The position numbers were made by a program, and so were the translations under genes. Of a stretch of 64,000 nucleotides of DNA, positions 46,612 to 56,300 are shown piece after piece. The stretch's first letter is position 1, and the number at the start of each line of letters is the position of its first letter. The notes below the pieces were generated by a model that saw only the letters and a program-made list of their open reading frames with translations, had not been told where the DNA came from and ran no database searches. Origin of the DNA: Moorena bouillonii PNG (GTDB taxonomy: Bacteria > Cyanobacteriota > Cyanobacteriia > Cyanobacteriales > Coleofasciculaceae); the NCBI RefSeq assembly GCF_001942495.1, contig NZ_MKZS01000001.1:7843667-7907666 (forward strand), read 5' to 3'.

Positions 46612-47852
46612 GATTGATTTTCCTCCTTTAATTTTTGATGAGCTAAGCCCAGCCACAGATCCTCATCAGGATTAGCACTTGACCCCAATTGACAACATTT
46701 TTGCCACTGGGTAAGGGCTTTGGTTTTCTGGTTTTGTCCTTGATAAACCTGAGCTAATAAGCAGTGGGCTGAACCGCGATTGCTGATTTTTTCAATACCT
46801 TCTGGACTACTGCCTAAAGAGACCGCGCTCCGGAGAATTGGTTCTGCTTGCTCCTCTCGCCCTTGCTTGAGTAAAGCCCAACCCAAGTTTTTCATCAGGT
46901 CGTATCGAACTTTGATGCTTGCTTGCCCAGCCCCGGCTAAACCTTTGAAGAGTAAGGGGATAGCTAAGGAGGGTTTGTTGTTAAGAATATGCAAGCGACC
47001 TAAGTTGTTATAAGCTTTAACAAAACCGCCTTTTACGGCGAATTGGTATTGAGTTCTGGCTTTGTCAAACTGTTGTAAATCTTCGTATACTACAGCTAAG
47101 TTGTAGTGAGCTTTGACATTATCAGGATTAAGGGCTAAGGCTTGCTGATAGTGGGCTTCAGCACTGGCGAGTTGACCCTTGTTATAGTTTTCAAAACCTC
47201 TTCTATTAGAAAAATTAGAAAAATTGGGCAGATAAAAGTTAAAACCTAGTAAGATTAGCAGTAATAACTCCGTCGCCCCGAGCTGGGCTTCCCCATGAAA
47301 ATGCTTGGGAATACCCAGTCGGATTAATAATTTATCAAATCCTTCTTGTCCGGTTTCCGTTAGTTCGCTTATCGCTTGTAATAAGGTCAAAAGACTGGGA
47401 AAAGCAATTGCTACTGCTCCCGCAAATCCAGTGCCTGCTATCAGAAAACGAGGCAGAAGGTCGATTAACAAGCCAAGATTCGCCGTCCAGCCAGCAATGC
47501 TCAATCCTCGCCATAACCAATCCCACCATTGCCAGCGGGCAAGCTCCGCTTCTGTTTCTAAATGCCACCACCAAGCTGTGTCTGGGGGTTCCAAACTAGT
47601 TCGCCAGCTGGAAAAATCAATAACTTTGCTGATCTGCCAAGCATTTTGTTTGAGGCGCACATCCAAGGCAACAAGGGTTTTTTGTTCGTGATAATAATGG
47701 TAAACTTTTGCCTGAACAGTAGCGTGAACAAAATCCCTAGCATTTAAAACTGCAATAATTTGCTCTTCAGACATCGGTGATGCTGAATCTTCCAGGTTAT
47801 CAAGGGCTATTTCGTAAGTCTTGAGAGCCTCATCTAAGGGAGGAGTATTCAT
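46584..47852 (-). CDS. Membrane TPR-repeat protein
   Basis: 422 residues. The N-terminal 115 or so are soluble (YEIALDNLEDSASPMSEEQI). They are followed by two or three hydrophobic segments (GLSIAGWTANLGLLIDLLPR and AGTGFAGAVAIAFPSLLTLL, then ELLLLILLGFNFYLP). A TPR array comes next (AEAHYQQALALNPDNVKAHY, NLAVVYEDLQQFDKARTQYQ, AYNNLGRLHI, GSAHCLLAQVYQGQNQKTKA). It is a protein-protein interaction scaffold at the membrane; partners are unknown. It is the first gene of a pair with the Fn3/TPR protein. A 130-bp stretch just upstream is duplicated at 48436-48585. Confidence 0.75.
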   Translation of the reverse strand: MNTPPLDEALKTYEIALDNLEDSASPMSEEQIIAVLNARDFVHATVQAKVYHYYHEQKTLVALDVRLKQNAWQISKVIDFSSWRTSLEPPDTAWWWHLETEAELARWQWWDWLWRGLSIAGWTANLGLLIDLLPRFLIAGTGFAGAVAIAFPSLLTLLQAISELTETGQEGFDKLLIRLGIPKHFHGEAQLGATELLLLILLGFNFYLPNFSNFSNRRGFENYNKGQLASAEAHYQQALALNPDNVKAHYNLAVVYEDLQQFDKARTQYQFAVKGGFVKAYNNLGRLHILNNKPSLAIPLLFKGLAGAGQASIKVRYDLMKNLGWALLKQGREEQAEPILRSAVSLGSSPEGIEKISNRGSAHCLLAQVYQGQNQKTKALTQWQKCCQLGSSANPDEDLWLGLAHQKLKEENQSCGQNNGKP

Positions 47853-47878
47853 TTACTTTGTGGGTCAAAGATGTAAAA

Positions 47879-48885
47879 ATTAAACTTAATTGTTCTTCCA
47901 ACTTATATATTTTATTTTATAGATTTGTACTACTAAGCTCGAAAAGCTTGACTGTAAGCATTCAGCGGTCAGCCGTCAGCCGTCAGCCAAGGGCATCAGC
48001 TGATAGCTGATAGCTGATAGCTGATCGCTGATTTTTCAGTATCTATAGACTTATCCGGCTAACCACCAAAAGTTATGCAGGAAACTTTCAATACCAGGTT
48101 GATCTCCCACAGGACTTACCCACCAAGACCCTTAACATCCCGTTTCTCCTTATAAGTCAAAAGCTGAAATCGGTATATAGCATTTCTTAAATAGGTGAGG
48201 TACACAAGTTGTGGATTAATGGAAATAGGGAATAGGGAACTAGGGAATGACTTTTTTGAAGTGTCGTCTGTTGCTTGATGTACTTTTGCTGCTCCAATAT
48301 CAGCCATACCAACTGCTCCCTTGCCAGTTGTTTGAGGGCTTTTGGCTCTAGCTTGTTCAGTGCGAGTTTTCTGCTCATGCTGTTAGGTTACCGATTTTTT
48401 CAGTTTTGTCAACCCCCCTCACCTGAATTCTTACAATTAAACTTAATTGTTCTTCCAACTTATATATTTTATTTTATAGATTTGTACTACTAAGCTCGAA
48501 AAGCTTGACTGTAAGCATTCAGCGGTCAGCCGTCAGCGGTCAGCCGTCAGCGGTCAGCCGTCAGCCAAGGGCATCAGCTGATAGCACCTCAAGTAACGTG
48601 GCACAGGCTTTGGCCTTGGCCTTTAGGCCACGCTACGCGAATGGCCACGCTGTGCGAACGACGCTGTGACGTAGCGCATTAGCTGATAGCTGATCTAGGG
48701 GTAATTGCAGCTGGCTCACATTTTTTTGTTCCCGCTTTTTATTGTAGGGCGCAGGCTAAGTAGTAACAACCGTTAACATCAGCCTTGCAATTGGGTTGAG
48801 TGCGGGGCCAGTCTCTACATTGACAAGCAATTGGCAATTATTGACAATATAGCTATAAACAAGTAGTAAGCAACTAAGTATCCCA
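47879..48885. repeat. Gene-poor region flanked by a direct repeat
   Basis: Bases 47879-48007 and 48436-48585 are direct repeats starting attaaacttaattgttcttc and ending in ggtcagccgtcagc units; the second has more units. Between them lies a transposase fragment (48250-48378) and a piece of the dispersed gaggtacac repeat. After the second copy comes a GGCCACGCTACGCGAATGGC element (48600-48665). This looks like a segmental duplication. Confidence 0.7.
48250..48378 (-). pseudogene. N-terminal fragment of an IS66-like transposase
   Basis: MSRKLALNKLEPKALKQLAR and EQLVWLILEQQKYIK resemble the start of IS66-type transposases of cyanobacteria (a helical segment ahead of a coiled coil). The reading then runs into a minisatellite. 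Only about 40 codons remain, so the match is short. Confidence 0.45.
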
Positions 48886-49143
48886 ATGGAGACAATGAAC
48901 ATTGCCCTGCCCTCTCAGATGAAAGAGTTTATTCAAGCTCAGGTAGCCTTAGGGGGTTATAGCAGCACTAGCGAGTACATTCGAGAGCTAATTCGAGCTG
49001 ACCAAAAGCAGAAAACTAGATACGCCCTAGAAATGGAAATTCTCAAAGGACTAAGTAGCCCAGAGCCAACACCAATGACAGCTGACGATTGGGAAGATAT
49101 TCGGGCCAATATCAGACAGCGGTTTGACCAATCCGGGAAATAA
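48886..49143 (+). CDS. ParD-like antitoxin without adjacent toxin
   Basis: 85 residues. The N-terminal ribbon-helix-helix (METMNIALPSQMKEFIQAQV and GGYSSTSEYIRELIRADQ) is characteristic of ParD/CopG-type DNA-binding antitoxins. The C-terminal part (EPTPMTADDWEDIRANIRQR) would wrap around a ParE toxin. No ParE reading frame follows: the downstream bases go straight into a minisatellite and a hairpin. It is therefore an orphan antitoxin or a regulator. Confidence 0.85.
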   Translation: METMNIALPSQMKEFIQAQVALGGYSSTSEYIRELIRADQKQKTRYALEMEILKGLSSPEPTPMTADDWEDIRANIRQRFDQSGK

Positions 49144-49197
49144 CTGATACATCGGATAATTACAGCGTTTCTCATATTAATTAGGTACAAAGGATTT

Positions 49198-49255
49198 TTT
49201 CCCGACTCCCGACTCCCGATTCCCGACTCCCGACTCCCGACTCCCGACTCCCTAA
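49198..49255. repeat. Minisatellite cccgact
   Basis: Seven or eight 7-bp units (cccgact, one variant cccgatt) directly behind a gtacaaaggattttttcc stretch of the dispersed repeat family. Confidence 0.9.
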
Positions 49256-49262
49256 AAAAAAA

Positions 49263-49298
49263 TCGGTCAAGTTTGGGTTAACCCCAATCCTTGACCGA
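49263..49298. terminator. Two-step hairpin TCGGTCAAG / CTTGACCGA
   Basis: A 9-bp outer stem (49263-49271 with 49290-49298) encloses a second one (TTGGG/CCCAA). It is preceded by an A-run, which would be a T-run on the minus strand. It could terminate a minus-strand transcript. The region 49299-49500 holds nothing else recognisable. Confidence 0.5.
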
Positions 49299-49501
49299 AT
49301 TCTGTACTTTAACGTTCCACAAGTACAGCTTAAAATCGATAATTTCAGATCTCAATTATGCCATGATTACCGAGTTAGTCAGCAACTGCTGAAAAGCAAT
49401 AACATCCCAACTCATTTTGCTTCATGCTGCTTCATCCTCCTCCACAAAACATCCTTAACAAGTCCTGATTTGCCAGGGGGCAACCCTGGCAATATCCTAT
49501 C

Positions 49502-49714
49502 TTAATCTACGTAAAAGTATCGAATCAAAAAGGTCATAACCTCACCAGGATTTCCCGTCGGCTCCGGAGTGCTCCACTCGTCCGGATCCGCATACTTAAG
49601 GGAATAAATGGCATTAATTGTTTTGCGAACCTTTTCAGGAGAACCGATCAAAAGGAGCTTGGCTTTCTTGGGTTTAGAACCTTGGTTGTCGGAAGGAGGA
49701 AAATTGTTACTCAT
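49502..49714 (-). CDS. Small conserved cyanobacterial protein
   Basis: 70 residues. The core KAKLLLIGSPEKVRKTINAI and the end of the motif TGNPGEVMTFLIRY resemble a small protein I know from many cyanobacteria, without assigned function. The first 16 residues are polar and disordered. The start ATG at 49714 has no strong ribosome-binding site. It stands alone between repeats. Confidence 0.65.
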   Translation of the reverse strand: MSNNFPPSDNQGSKPKKAKLLLIGSPEKVRKTINAIYSLKYADPDEWSTPEPTGNPGEVMTFLIRYFYVD

Positions 49715-50447
49715 CTGAAATTATGGATTGATTTTGTGGACACTATTAATTTATCAACAAATAAATATATTGTCAAGGGGTTTAGAAAATTTTTTTTTAT
49801 TAAGAAATCGGGAATTGGGAATCGGCAAAAGTTTTTACTTGTATAGATTTTTAAGAAGATTACTGGTCAGGTGGGCAGTGCCTAATACCAATTCAAACGC
49901 TGACCATTGTTTTGCTAAGCACTGCCCACCCTACATCTACTATTGAGCATGCTAATACCAAGTAAGGTTTGTGTTTTGTTCGACTGATGTTGAAAAGACT
50001 AGCTACTGCTTAAAAAGATCTCAACTAGGTTCTATAGCACTACGCATTCAGATGTTTGACATTGTCTTGATGCAGCGCGGTCATGGGGAGGCACCTCTGC
50101 ATCGCTCCTAAACTCCGAAACGTGAGTCTAGCTTACTTCTGACTTCTTACTTCTTACTTGCGGACTTGCGCGTAGCGCTATATTAGGACTAAACCCGTCC
50201 CCATTTCTAGTAAAATTAATCTCTTTGATGGCAAAAAAAAAAGCAAGTTATAAATTAACTTGCAAAAGATTTAACCCGATAGATTTTGTGAATTTTATTG
50301 GATTATCAACCAAATAATGCCATTATCATCTAATAGCATTATTTGGCTTCTAGGTGCAACAGGTATCCGTGTAGGAATTGTGATAATTTTTGATGCCATA
50401 TTGCCTACTCCCTGTTCCTATGATCCGTTGTTCCCTTTGCTATACAG
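49715..50447. other. Gene-free region with a GTGGGCAGTGC palindrome
   Basis: At 49869-49932 the ends AGGTGGGCAGTGC and GCACTGCCCACCCT form an inverted-repeat element. Another short repeat (tgatgcagcgcggtcatggg) lies near 50071. No supported gene; the region between 50200 and 50447 is AT-rich and featureless. Confidence 0.6.
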
Positions 50448-52376
50448 CTAGTTCACACTACTTTCATCTACTGTTGAATTCGATGCCCCTGTAGCAATTG
50501 GCAATTCCTCGACTTTGGGTAGCTTTTCGAGGGCCAGACGAGACGAAGACGTCCCACCGGATAAACGCTTGAGAAGTTTTGGTCTAGGGTCATGGAGCAA
50601 GTAAATAATATTATCCCCCGGTTGCCAATCTTCATTCCCACTCGCCACTTGAAAACTCTTTTCCCTTTCCACTAGCAAAGGTACCAGTTCTCCAGAGCGA
50701 ATTAAGGCATTTAGATGAGCTCGCTGAAAACCAAATCCAGCTTCCTTGAGAGTGGTTTTGCCCAACTTGATTTGCCCATCATTAATGTACTGGATCCAAG
50801 TTTTGATCGGTAGTTGTGCCATGAAGGCCTGATTAACCTTGGTTTTATTGTTGTTGCTATTGACTTGGGGGTCACGAGGAAACACTGCTAAGACTCGCGG
50901 TGGATTAAACTCCTCTGCTGCTCGTTGAGCCAATACCAAGTTAATTTCGCCATTCTTGGTCATTGCTAGGAACGTTCCCACCGATTCGATGCCAGCTTCT
51001 TCTAGAACATCCACATCCAAACCACTGCTTTGGAAAACCCGCAGATTTTCGTCCCTTGCTTTTTGGCATGCTTCTGGGTCTGTATCAATCAGCACAACAG
51101 ACTCTCCTCGTTCTTGAAACAAACGAGCAATCAGACGGCTCATCGGATTACAACCGATAATTACAGCACCAGTTGCCTCCTCCTCTGGGTTAAGTTTTAG
51201 CCATTTGGCGACCCAACGAGCGGTCAAACCTTGTAAAACTACCGTCAACATAATGGTGAGGAATACCAAGGCTTTAATCGAGTCACCACCATTAAACCCC
51301 CGTTCCGTCAGGAGAATGGCAAACAAGGAAGCCACAGAAGCACTGACAATTCCCTTAGGACCAATCCAGGACACAAATAATTTTTGCCGCCAATTGAGAT
51401 CACTATTCCAAGTACAAACCACCACACTGATGGGGCGCACCACCAACATCAACACCAAGACGGTAAAGATACTGCCCCAGCCTAGGGCAAACACACTGGC
51501 GATGGATAGGTCAGCGGAGAGGAGTACGAATAACATGGAAACCCCAAGGACAGTTAATTGTCCCTTGAAGCGTCGCAACAAGCGCTCTTCAGGCAGGTCA
51601 GAGGCTCCCATCACTACTCCAGCCACTACCGTTGCCATCAAACCGGATTCAGAGCGAACCATCTGAGCCAAGCCAAACAAACCCCACATGCCAGCCAGTA
51701 CCACCAAGTTTTTGAGTTCTTCTGAGATGAAGCGTGCTTGCTTGAGAAGAAACCCCATTAACCAGCCCCCTAAGCCCCCAATAACAGCACCGGTGCTCAA
51801 ACGAAGACCTAGACCCACAAATGCTGCATTTGCACCACCATCACTATTTAAAATTGTGTCCAGGACAACCACTGCCAGAATTGCCCCGACTGGATCAATG
51901 AGAACCCCTTCCCCTTCTAGGAGGGTTTCTACACGTCGATCCACTTTCACCTGTTTTAGCAGAGGGCTAATCACCGTTGGTCCGGTGACCACCACTAGAG
52001 AGGCATAGAGAAAAGCAATCGGCCAAGGAAACTCCCCTAGCCAGTGAGCCGCCATACCACCTCCTAACAGGGTAATCAGTGTTCCTATGGTAACTAGATT
52101 TCTCAGACTACCAGACACTTTGCCCAGATCCCGCAGATCTAGGTTAAGCCCTCCTTCAAACAGAATAACTGCCACTGAGAGGGCAACAATTACCTCTAGA
52201 CCAACCCCTAGCTTCTGTGGGTGCAAAAGACCGAAGCCATCTGGTCCGAGTAGAGTGCCAAACATCAGCAAAAAGACAATGCTGGGAATTTTTAAATACT
52301 CACCCATTACCTGGGCACTGATCCCAGCGAAGATGGCGATAACCATCTGTAGGGTTAGTTCAAATGAGCTTTCCAT
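50448..52376 (-). CDS. Cation:proton antiporter with TrkA-N/RCK domain
   Basis: 642 residues. The first 390 or so are a CPA-type Na+/H+ exchanger with about 12 membrane segments (VVVTGPTVISPLLKQVKVDR, DPVGAILAVVVLD and FVSWIGPKGIVSASVASLFA are the functional regions). The C-terminal part has a Rossmann nucleotide-binding RCK domain (GAVIIGCNPMSRLIARLFQE, VLIDTDPEACQKARDENLRV) and a TrkA-C-like end. It exports Na+ or K+ in exchange for protons and is probably gated by a nucleotide. A single gene, with long gene-free regions on both sides. Confidence 0.92.
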   Translation of the reverse strand: MESSFELTLQMVIAIFAGISAQVMGEYLKIPSIVFLLMFGTLLGPDGFGLLHPQKLGVGLEVIVALSVAVILFEGGLNLDLRDLGKVSGSLRNLVTIGTLITLLGGGMAAHWLGEFPWPIAFLYASLVVVTGPTVISPLLKQVKVDRRVETLLEGEGVLIDPVGAILAVVVLDTILNSDGGANAAFVGLGLRLSTGAVIGGLGGWLMGFLLKQARFISEELKNLVVLAGMWGLFGLAQMVRSESGLMATVVAGVVMGASDLPEERLLRRFKGQLTVLGVSMLFVLLSADLSIASVFALGWGSIFTVLVLMLVVRPISVVVCTWNSDLNWRQKLFVSWIGPKGIVSASVASLFAILLTERGFNGGDSIKALVFLTIMLTVVLQGLTARWVAKWLKLNPEEEATGAVIIGCNPMSRLIARLFQERGESVVLIDTDPEACQKARDENLRVFQSSGLDVDVLEEAGIESVGTFLAMTKNGEINLVLAQRAAEEFNPPRVLAVFPRDPQVNSNNNKTKVNQAFMAQLPIKTWIQYINDGQIKLGKTTLKEAGFGFQRAHLNALIRSGELVPLLVEREKSFQVASGNEDWQPGDNIIYLLHDPRPKLLKRLSGGTSSSRLALEKLPKVEELPIATGASNSTVDESSVN

Positions 52377-53422
52377 ATGCGTAAGTGTCGCAAGTGATCA
52401 ACTTAGGTAGAAATTCCTCATTATTCTGTGTTCAACTCCATGGCCTGGCTTGGTCAACAAGTGATCGGTTAGCAGTGAATCTGAACTTGAGGTAAGTTCT
52501 AGAACATTGCTCGTAGCAGTCGATGGTCAATGACTCAGCTATAGGTCACAGTAATAAAACCGTCTATAGCCTATCTTAAGCATGCCCTTTGTGTCCTGGT
52601 AGTGTATCACTTTCATAGGACTTATTACAGAAGTAGGCAACTTTGGAACTTCGGAACAGTGAACAGGTAAGGATTCTGGAGAAGATTTTTTAACTTTGGC
52701 AACAGGTCTTGAAAAAAACTCAAGTTTGAATTACTCAAGAGTGTAAGCAAAGCTGTTTGCTGTTGTGCCTTACTTAAACGATTGCTGACCAACACTTCCT
52801 CCCGGAGATAACATTGAGCGAGTGTAAATAGTCATGGGGAGGTTTGAGAGTGTCTGTTACCAGCTCATCCTCCTCTTTGTCTAATTAGTTTTGTTTATAT
52901 TGTGTTTATCTTGTGTATAATTGTCAGACTTTGCCATTAGTCAGCAATCTAATCATTAATTCCAGCCATAGCTCACACTACTCATAGGTCAAAGGTTTTT
53001 CTACGTTGATTGGTAATTTAAAAAAAAATTAAGTTTTAATTCATGCTGGATAGTTTAGCACCGTCAGTTCCACAACGGACATTCCATCACTGACGGTAAA
53101 CAGCTTCAACAGAATTGCCTTTTCACCCTCGCGCGAGACGATTAGTTAGAGACGATTAGTTAGAGACGATTAGTTTTCGGACATAATTGAAAGGTTAAAG
53201 GTAAAAAGTGTACTGCTGTGGTGAAGAACACCAGACAACGGGGTTAGTAGATTAGATAGGATGGCTAGCAGGATTGGGATAATCCCCCAAGTAGAACCGA
53301 AAAATTCGATGATGGCTCGTGGTCTGGTGGGGAACAGTAAAATTAGCTTGCTTAATGGTTTTTTGTTAAACTTCTAGCTTTAATTATGAATTATTGGTAA
53401 AGGTAAAGGTAAAGGTAAATTT
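52377..53422. other. Gene-free region of about 1 kb
   Basis: I see no coding or RNA gene. At 53135-53175 there are three gagacgattagtta units, and at 53396-53416 ggtaaa units directly before the GT39 gene, which may supply an AG-rich ribosome-binding area. The remainder is unique AT-rich sequence that must contain promoters for both divergent genes. Confidence 0.5.
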
Positions 53423-54766
53423 ATGGATCATAAAACGTTTACTTGGGGTGGCTCGGGAAACCGCATACGTAGAACTCAACGCTGGATTGAGAGATTGTCG
53501 CTGTTAGGGTTACTCCTAGCAGCACTATTGTTGTTTAGCATTAATTTGGGCAGTGGCTCGTTGGAAGAGGTAGAGCAAAGCATAAGTCATCTTGCTACTC
53601 AACTACTTTCAGCAAAGGGGGAATTTGGGCAGTGGCTTTACCCAACTCTCGAAGGTGAAACCCTAATTGAACACCCCCCCCTACTAGCCTGGCTGATTGC
53701 GGTGGCTTATCAGTTTGGTGGTGTCAACGAGTGGACTACGCGCTTACCTAGTGCCATCCTCAGTGTTCTGTCGGTACTGCTAGTCTATGGTCTTGCTACA
53801 GAAATCTTCCCCTGCCGTCAGAAGGCTATTTTCTCTAGCTTGATTTACCTAACGTTCTTACCAATAGCCCATTATGGGCGTATGGCAATCCTGGATGGAG
53901 CTAATCTGTGCTTTGTGGTGTTGATGATGTGGTGTGTGTTGCGATCGCGTCGGGACTCACGCTGGTCACTGCCAGCGGGGATCGGATTAGGCTTGATTTT
54001 CCTCACTAAGGGGATCCTGGTGGCATTGTTGATCACAGCGATCGCTCTGTTGTTTCTAGCATGGGATACGCCCAGACTCCTCACGTCTACTTATTGGTGG
54101 TTAGGATTGCTCTTAGGCTATAGTCCTGCTCTTGCTTGGTACACTGTGCCATTGCTGGTACAGGATCAAAGAGCTGTTACTACAACTAAAGCCATTCTCT
54201 ACGAGTCCCTACGCCCGATCTGGACAGCAGTGGATGGGCAAAATCGCCTGCCTTGGTATTACCTGGGGGAAATGTTAAAATTTTCCGCACCTTGGTTACT
54301 GTTCTTTTCCTACTGGTTACAGCAGGCTTGGAAGAATCGCCATTGGGGCTGGGCTAAATTGGTACTGGTATGGGCTGGCGGTTACTTGATCGCCATTTCC
54401 CTTCTTGCCACTAAATTGCCTGGGTATGTGTTACCAGTTTACCCAGCATTAGCCCTTGCTGGTGGAGCCCAACTCACAGACATTTGGCATTGGCCTTCTG
54501 GCAAATCTTATCCCCGTTTTTGGAGTATTGGTTTAAGTCTGCTAGGTGTCGCTACCATTACTGTGATGCTTCACTTCGGGATTAGGAAAGCTTTTGACCT
54601 CAGCTCCTGGCTGTTCTTCGCTTGTGTCCCTTTAACCATGGTTATAGCAGGGATGCTGGTTGCCCGACAGGATAGACAATTTATGGTAATTTTATTCTGG
54701 GGAACCTATATTTCACTACTGATTTTGATGTCTTCTGACCCTGAGATTTGGCAATTGCTGATCTAG
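53423..54766 (+). CDS. GT39-family (ArnT/PMT-like) membrane glycosyltransferase
   Basis: 447 residues with about 10 membrane segments. The usual pattern is visible: an N-terminal membrane helix, a luminal loop with the acidic pair (GSGSLEEVEQSISHLATQ), LIEHPPLLAWLIAVAYQFGG and TTRLPSAILSVLSVLLVYGL. Relatives move sugars from polyprenyl-phosphate carriers to lipids or proteins on the outer side of the plasma membrane. The canonical DE after the first helix appears here as EE. The acceptor is unknown. Monocistronic. Confidence 0.85.
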   Translation: MDHKTFTWGGSGNRIRRTQRWIERLSLLGLLLAALLLFSINLGSGSLEEVEQSISHLATQLLSAKGEFGQWLYPTLEGETLIEHPPLLAWLIAVAYQFGGVNEWTTRLPSAILSVLSVLLVYGLATEIFPCRQKAIFSSLIYLTFLPIAHYGRMAILDGANLCFVVLMMWCVLRSRRDSRWSLPAGIGLGLIFLTKGILVALLITAIALLFLAWDTPRLLTSTYWWLGLLLGYSPALAWYTVPLLVQDQRAVTTTKAILYESLRPIWTAVDGQNRLPWYYLGEMLKFSAPWLLFFSYWLQQAWKNRHWGWAKLVLVWAGGYLIAISLLATKLPGYVLPVYPALALAGGAQLTDIWHWPSGKSYPRFWSIGLSLLGVATITVMLHFGIRKAFDLSSWLFFACVPLTMVIAGMLVARQDRQFMVILFWGTYISLLILMSSDPEIWQLLI

Positions 54767-55239
54767 TTCAACTTATTGCTTAATACTGGTCTGCTTGAGT
54801 AATGGAAATTGAAGCCAGCCAGAAGAATTGATGATGCCCCTGACTGGATGTTATTTATACAATATCCCAATTGAGTGATTAAAAGCTAGATTGGGAAGTT
54901 TCCATAAATGGGGATGGAAATTGATACACCGCTTTCTTAACAGACAGTGATCAAGTTGGCATGGAGCTATCAGCAGTCAGCTGACGCGCTACTTTCCGGC
55001 TTTGCAAACAGCTAATGTTTTGGGAGCCTGGGTTTATCAAGAGAGTAAGCTTATGGGCTCCTTTTCAAACCACGCTTACTGTTTAAAGCCTCGTGGATTG
55101 GTTCTCTTGAGGGCATCATCAATGGCTACTTGCAGAGCGTTTCAAGTAGCGCTAATGCTGATAACTGACGGCGGAATGCTGACATTTTGAGCGAAAGCAC
55201 ATTTACCGGTTAAGGCGTTCTAAGCCTTGTCTATTCGGC
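54767..55239. other. Gene-free region between GT39 and AbrB genes
   Basis: About 470 bases with no supported gene. Short repeats (tcagcagtcagctgacgcg near 54968; ctgataactgacggcggaat near 55158) of the gctgatagc type are present. Convergent genes end here, so no promoter is expected. Confidence 0.5.
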
Positions 55240-55653
55240 TCAGGATGCCTCAAGTGCTTCTTCTTCTGTTTCATCAAGTTGTTTAAGGTGAATGTGCTTG
55301 CGTCCCAGGGTGATTTCAAACTGGTCCCCTGGTTCTAAACCCATTTGTTTCGTGTAAGCCGAGCCAATCAGAAGATTGCCGTTAGACTGCACACTAATCC
55401 GATAGCTGGCACTGCGTCCGCCACGACCATTGCCATTGACTTTGCTGTCTAATTCAATCCCCTCCGCATCAATAAGGGCATTGAGGAACTTCATCATATT
55501 GACTCGCTCTACTCCGTTTTTTGTCACGGTGTAGTAGCCACAGGCTCTAGCTTTTTCTTCTTTGCTCAGGCCACCTAGGTTTTTGACTTTCTCCACCAAT
55601 GCTTGGCCCTGCAGAGGAACGATCGGAGCAGCCATGTTTTTCTTTTTAGCCAT
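55240..55653 (-). CDS. cyAbrB-type transcriptional regulator
   Basis: 137 residues from ATG 55653 (MAKKKNMAAPIVPLQGQALV). The N-terminal part (LVEKVKNLGGLSKEEKARAC, GYYTVTKNGVERVN) and the C-terminal AbrB-like swapped-hairpin domain (SYRISVQSNGNLLIGSAYTK, MGLEPGDQFEITLGRKHIHL) are diagnostic of the cyanobacterial cyAbrB family. These global regulators affect carbon/nitrogen metabolism and hydrogenase expression. Most cyanobacteria carry two paralogues, and I cannot say which this is. The 650 bases upstream are gene-free. Confidence 0.93.
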   Translation of the reverse strand: MAKKKNMAAPIVPLQGQALVEKVKNLGGLSKEEKARACGYYTVTKNGVERVNMMKFLNALIDAEGIELDSKVNGNGRGGRSASYRISVQSNGNLLIGSAYTKQMGLEPGDQFEITLGRKHIHLKQLDETEEEALEAS

Positions 55654-56300
55654 CAACTTGAATCTAATACTAAGGACTTAAGTGGTATCCAGCCTTTCTA
55701 CTGGACTGACTGTCAACTAAGATAACAAAATCTTAGTTTAATATCAGTATATGAGACTATCTTACACCGATAGTGTCAACTGTGTTCGTTAATAGTCAGT
55801 TTTTAACTACCGTTCAACTACAGCAATAGGTTGTGAATAGGTCGTGAACAACTCCGATCATCTGGGTCACAGGAAAATTGCCTAGGGTCACGGGAAAATT
55901 GCCTAAAAGAGTATGGGCTACTCTTGTAGGCAATTTCCCCACCAGCAACTTGTACTTTCCATCCCTGTCACAAGTCAATGGCTATCTCCATTGGGTGACA
56001 CTATTTTATAGTTTCTTTGAGCTGTTGCATTCAGAAGGGCGGGCTATCAGCTATCAGCCATTGATAGTCTAAGATATAAGCTTCTGCCTTGAAGCCGATA
56101 GCTAAAAGCATACCGCTCAAAGTATAGTCTTCAGGATGAGAGGGTTCCTTGGTTCCCCCTGCTCTTGATGCTGATAGCTGAGTGCATTAAACGAGCGTGA
56201 TCTTTAAACAGGTCATAAAATCGTTTCCGACTAAGCGTCTTTCAAAGAAATTGTCCCGTTAACTCCCACGTCCACTTTCCGATTGGATTGCTATTTTATT
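55654..56300. other. Divergent intergenic region with duplicated gggaaaattgccta
   Basis: The divergent genes abrB and rrf2 share this region. Two direct copies of ggtcac(a/g)ggaaaattgcct occur at 55866-55905, with the inverse (ggcaatttccc) at 55931-55941; they could be operator sites or another palindromic repeat. The tatcagctatcagcc units near 56045 are minisatellite. Confidence 0.5.

Noticed and set aside
47305-47691. 128-codon plus-strand ORF inside the TPR gene
   Set aside because: Antisense shadow of the membrane part of the TPR protein.
51205-52410. Plus-strand ORFs of 106-153 codons inside the antiporter gene
   Set aside because: Antisense shadows with Arg/Thr-rich composition; the minus-strand gene is clearly conserved.
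52377-53422. Possible RNA gene in the 1-kb gap
   Set aside because: I looked for tRNA-like cloverleaf ends and strong hairpins with T-runs and found none convincing.
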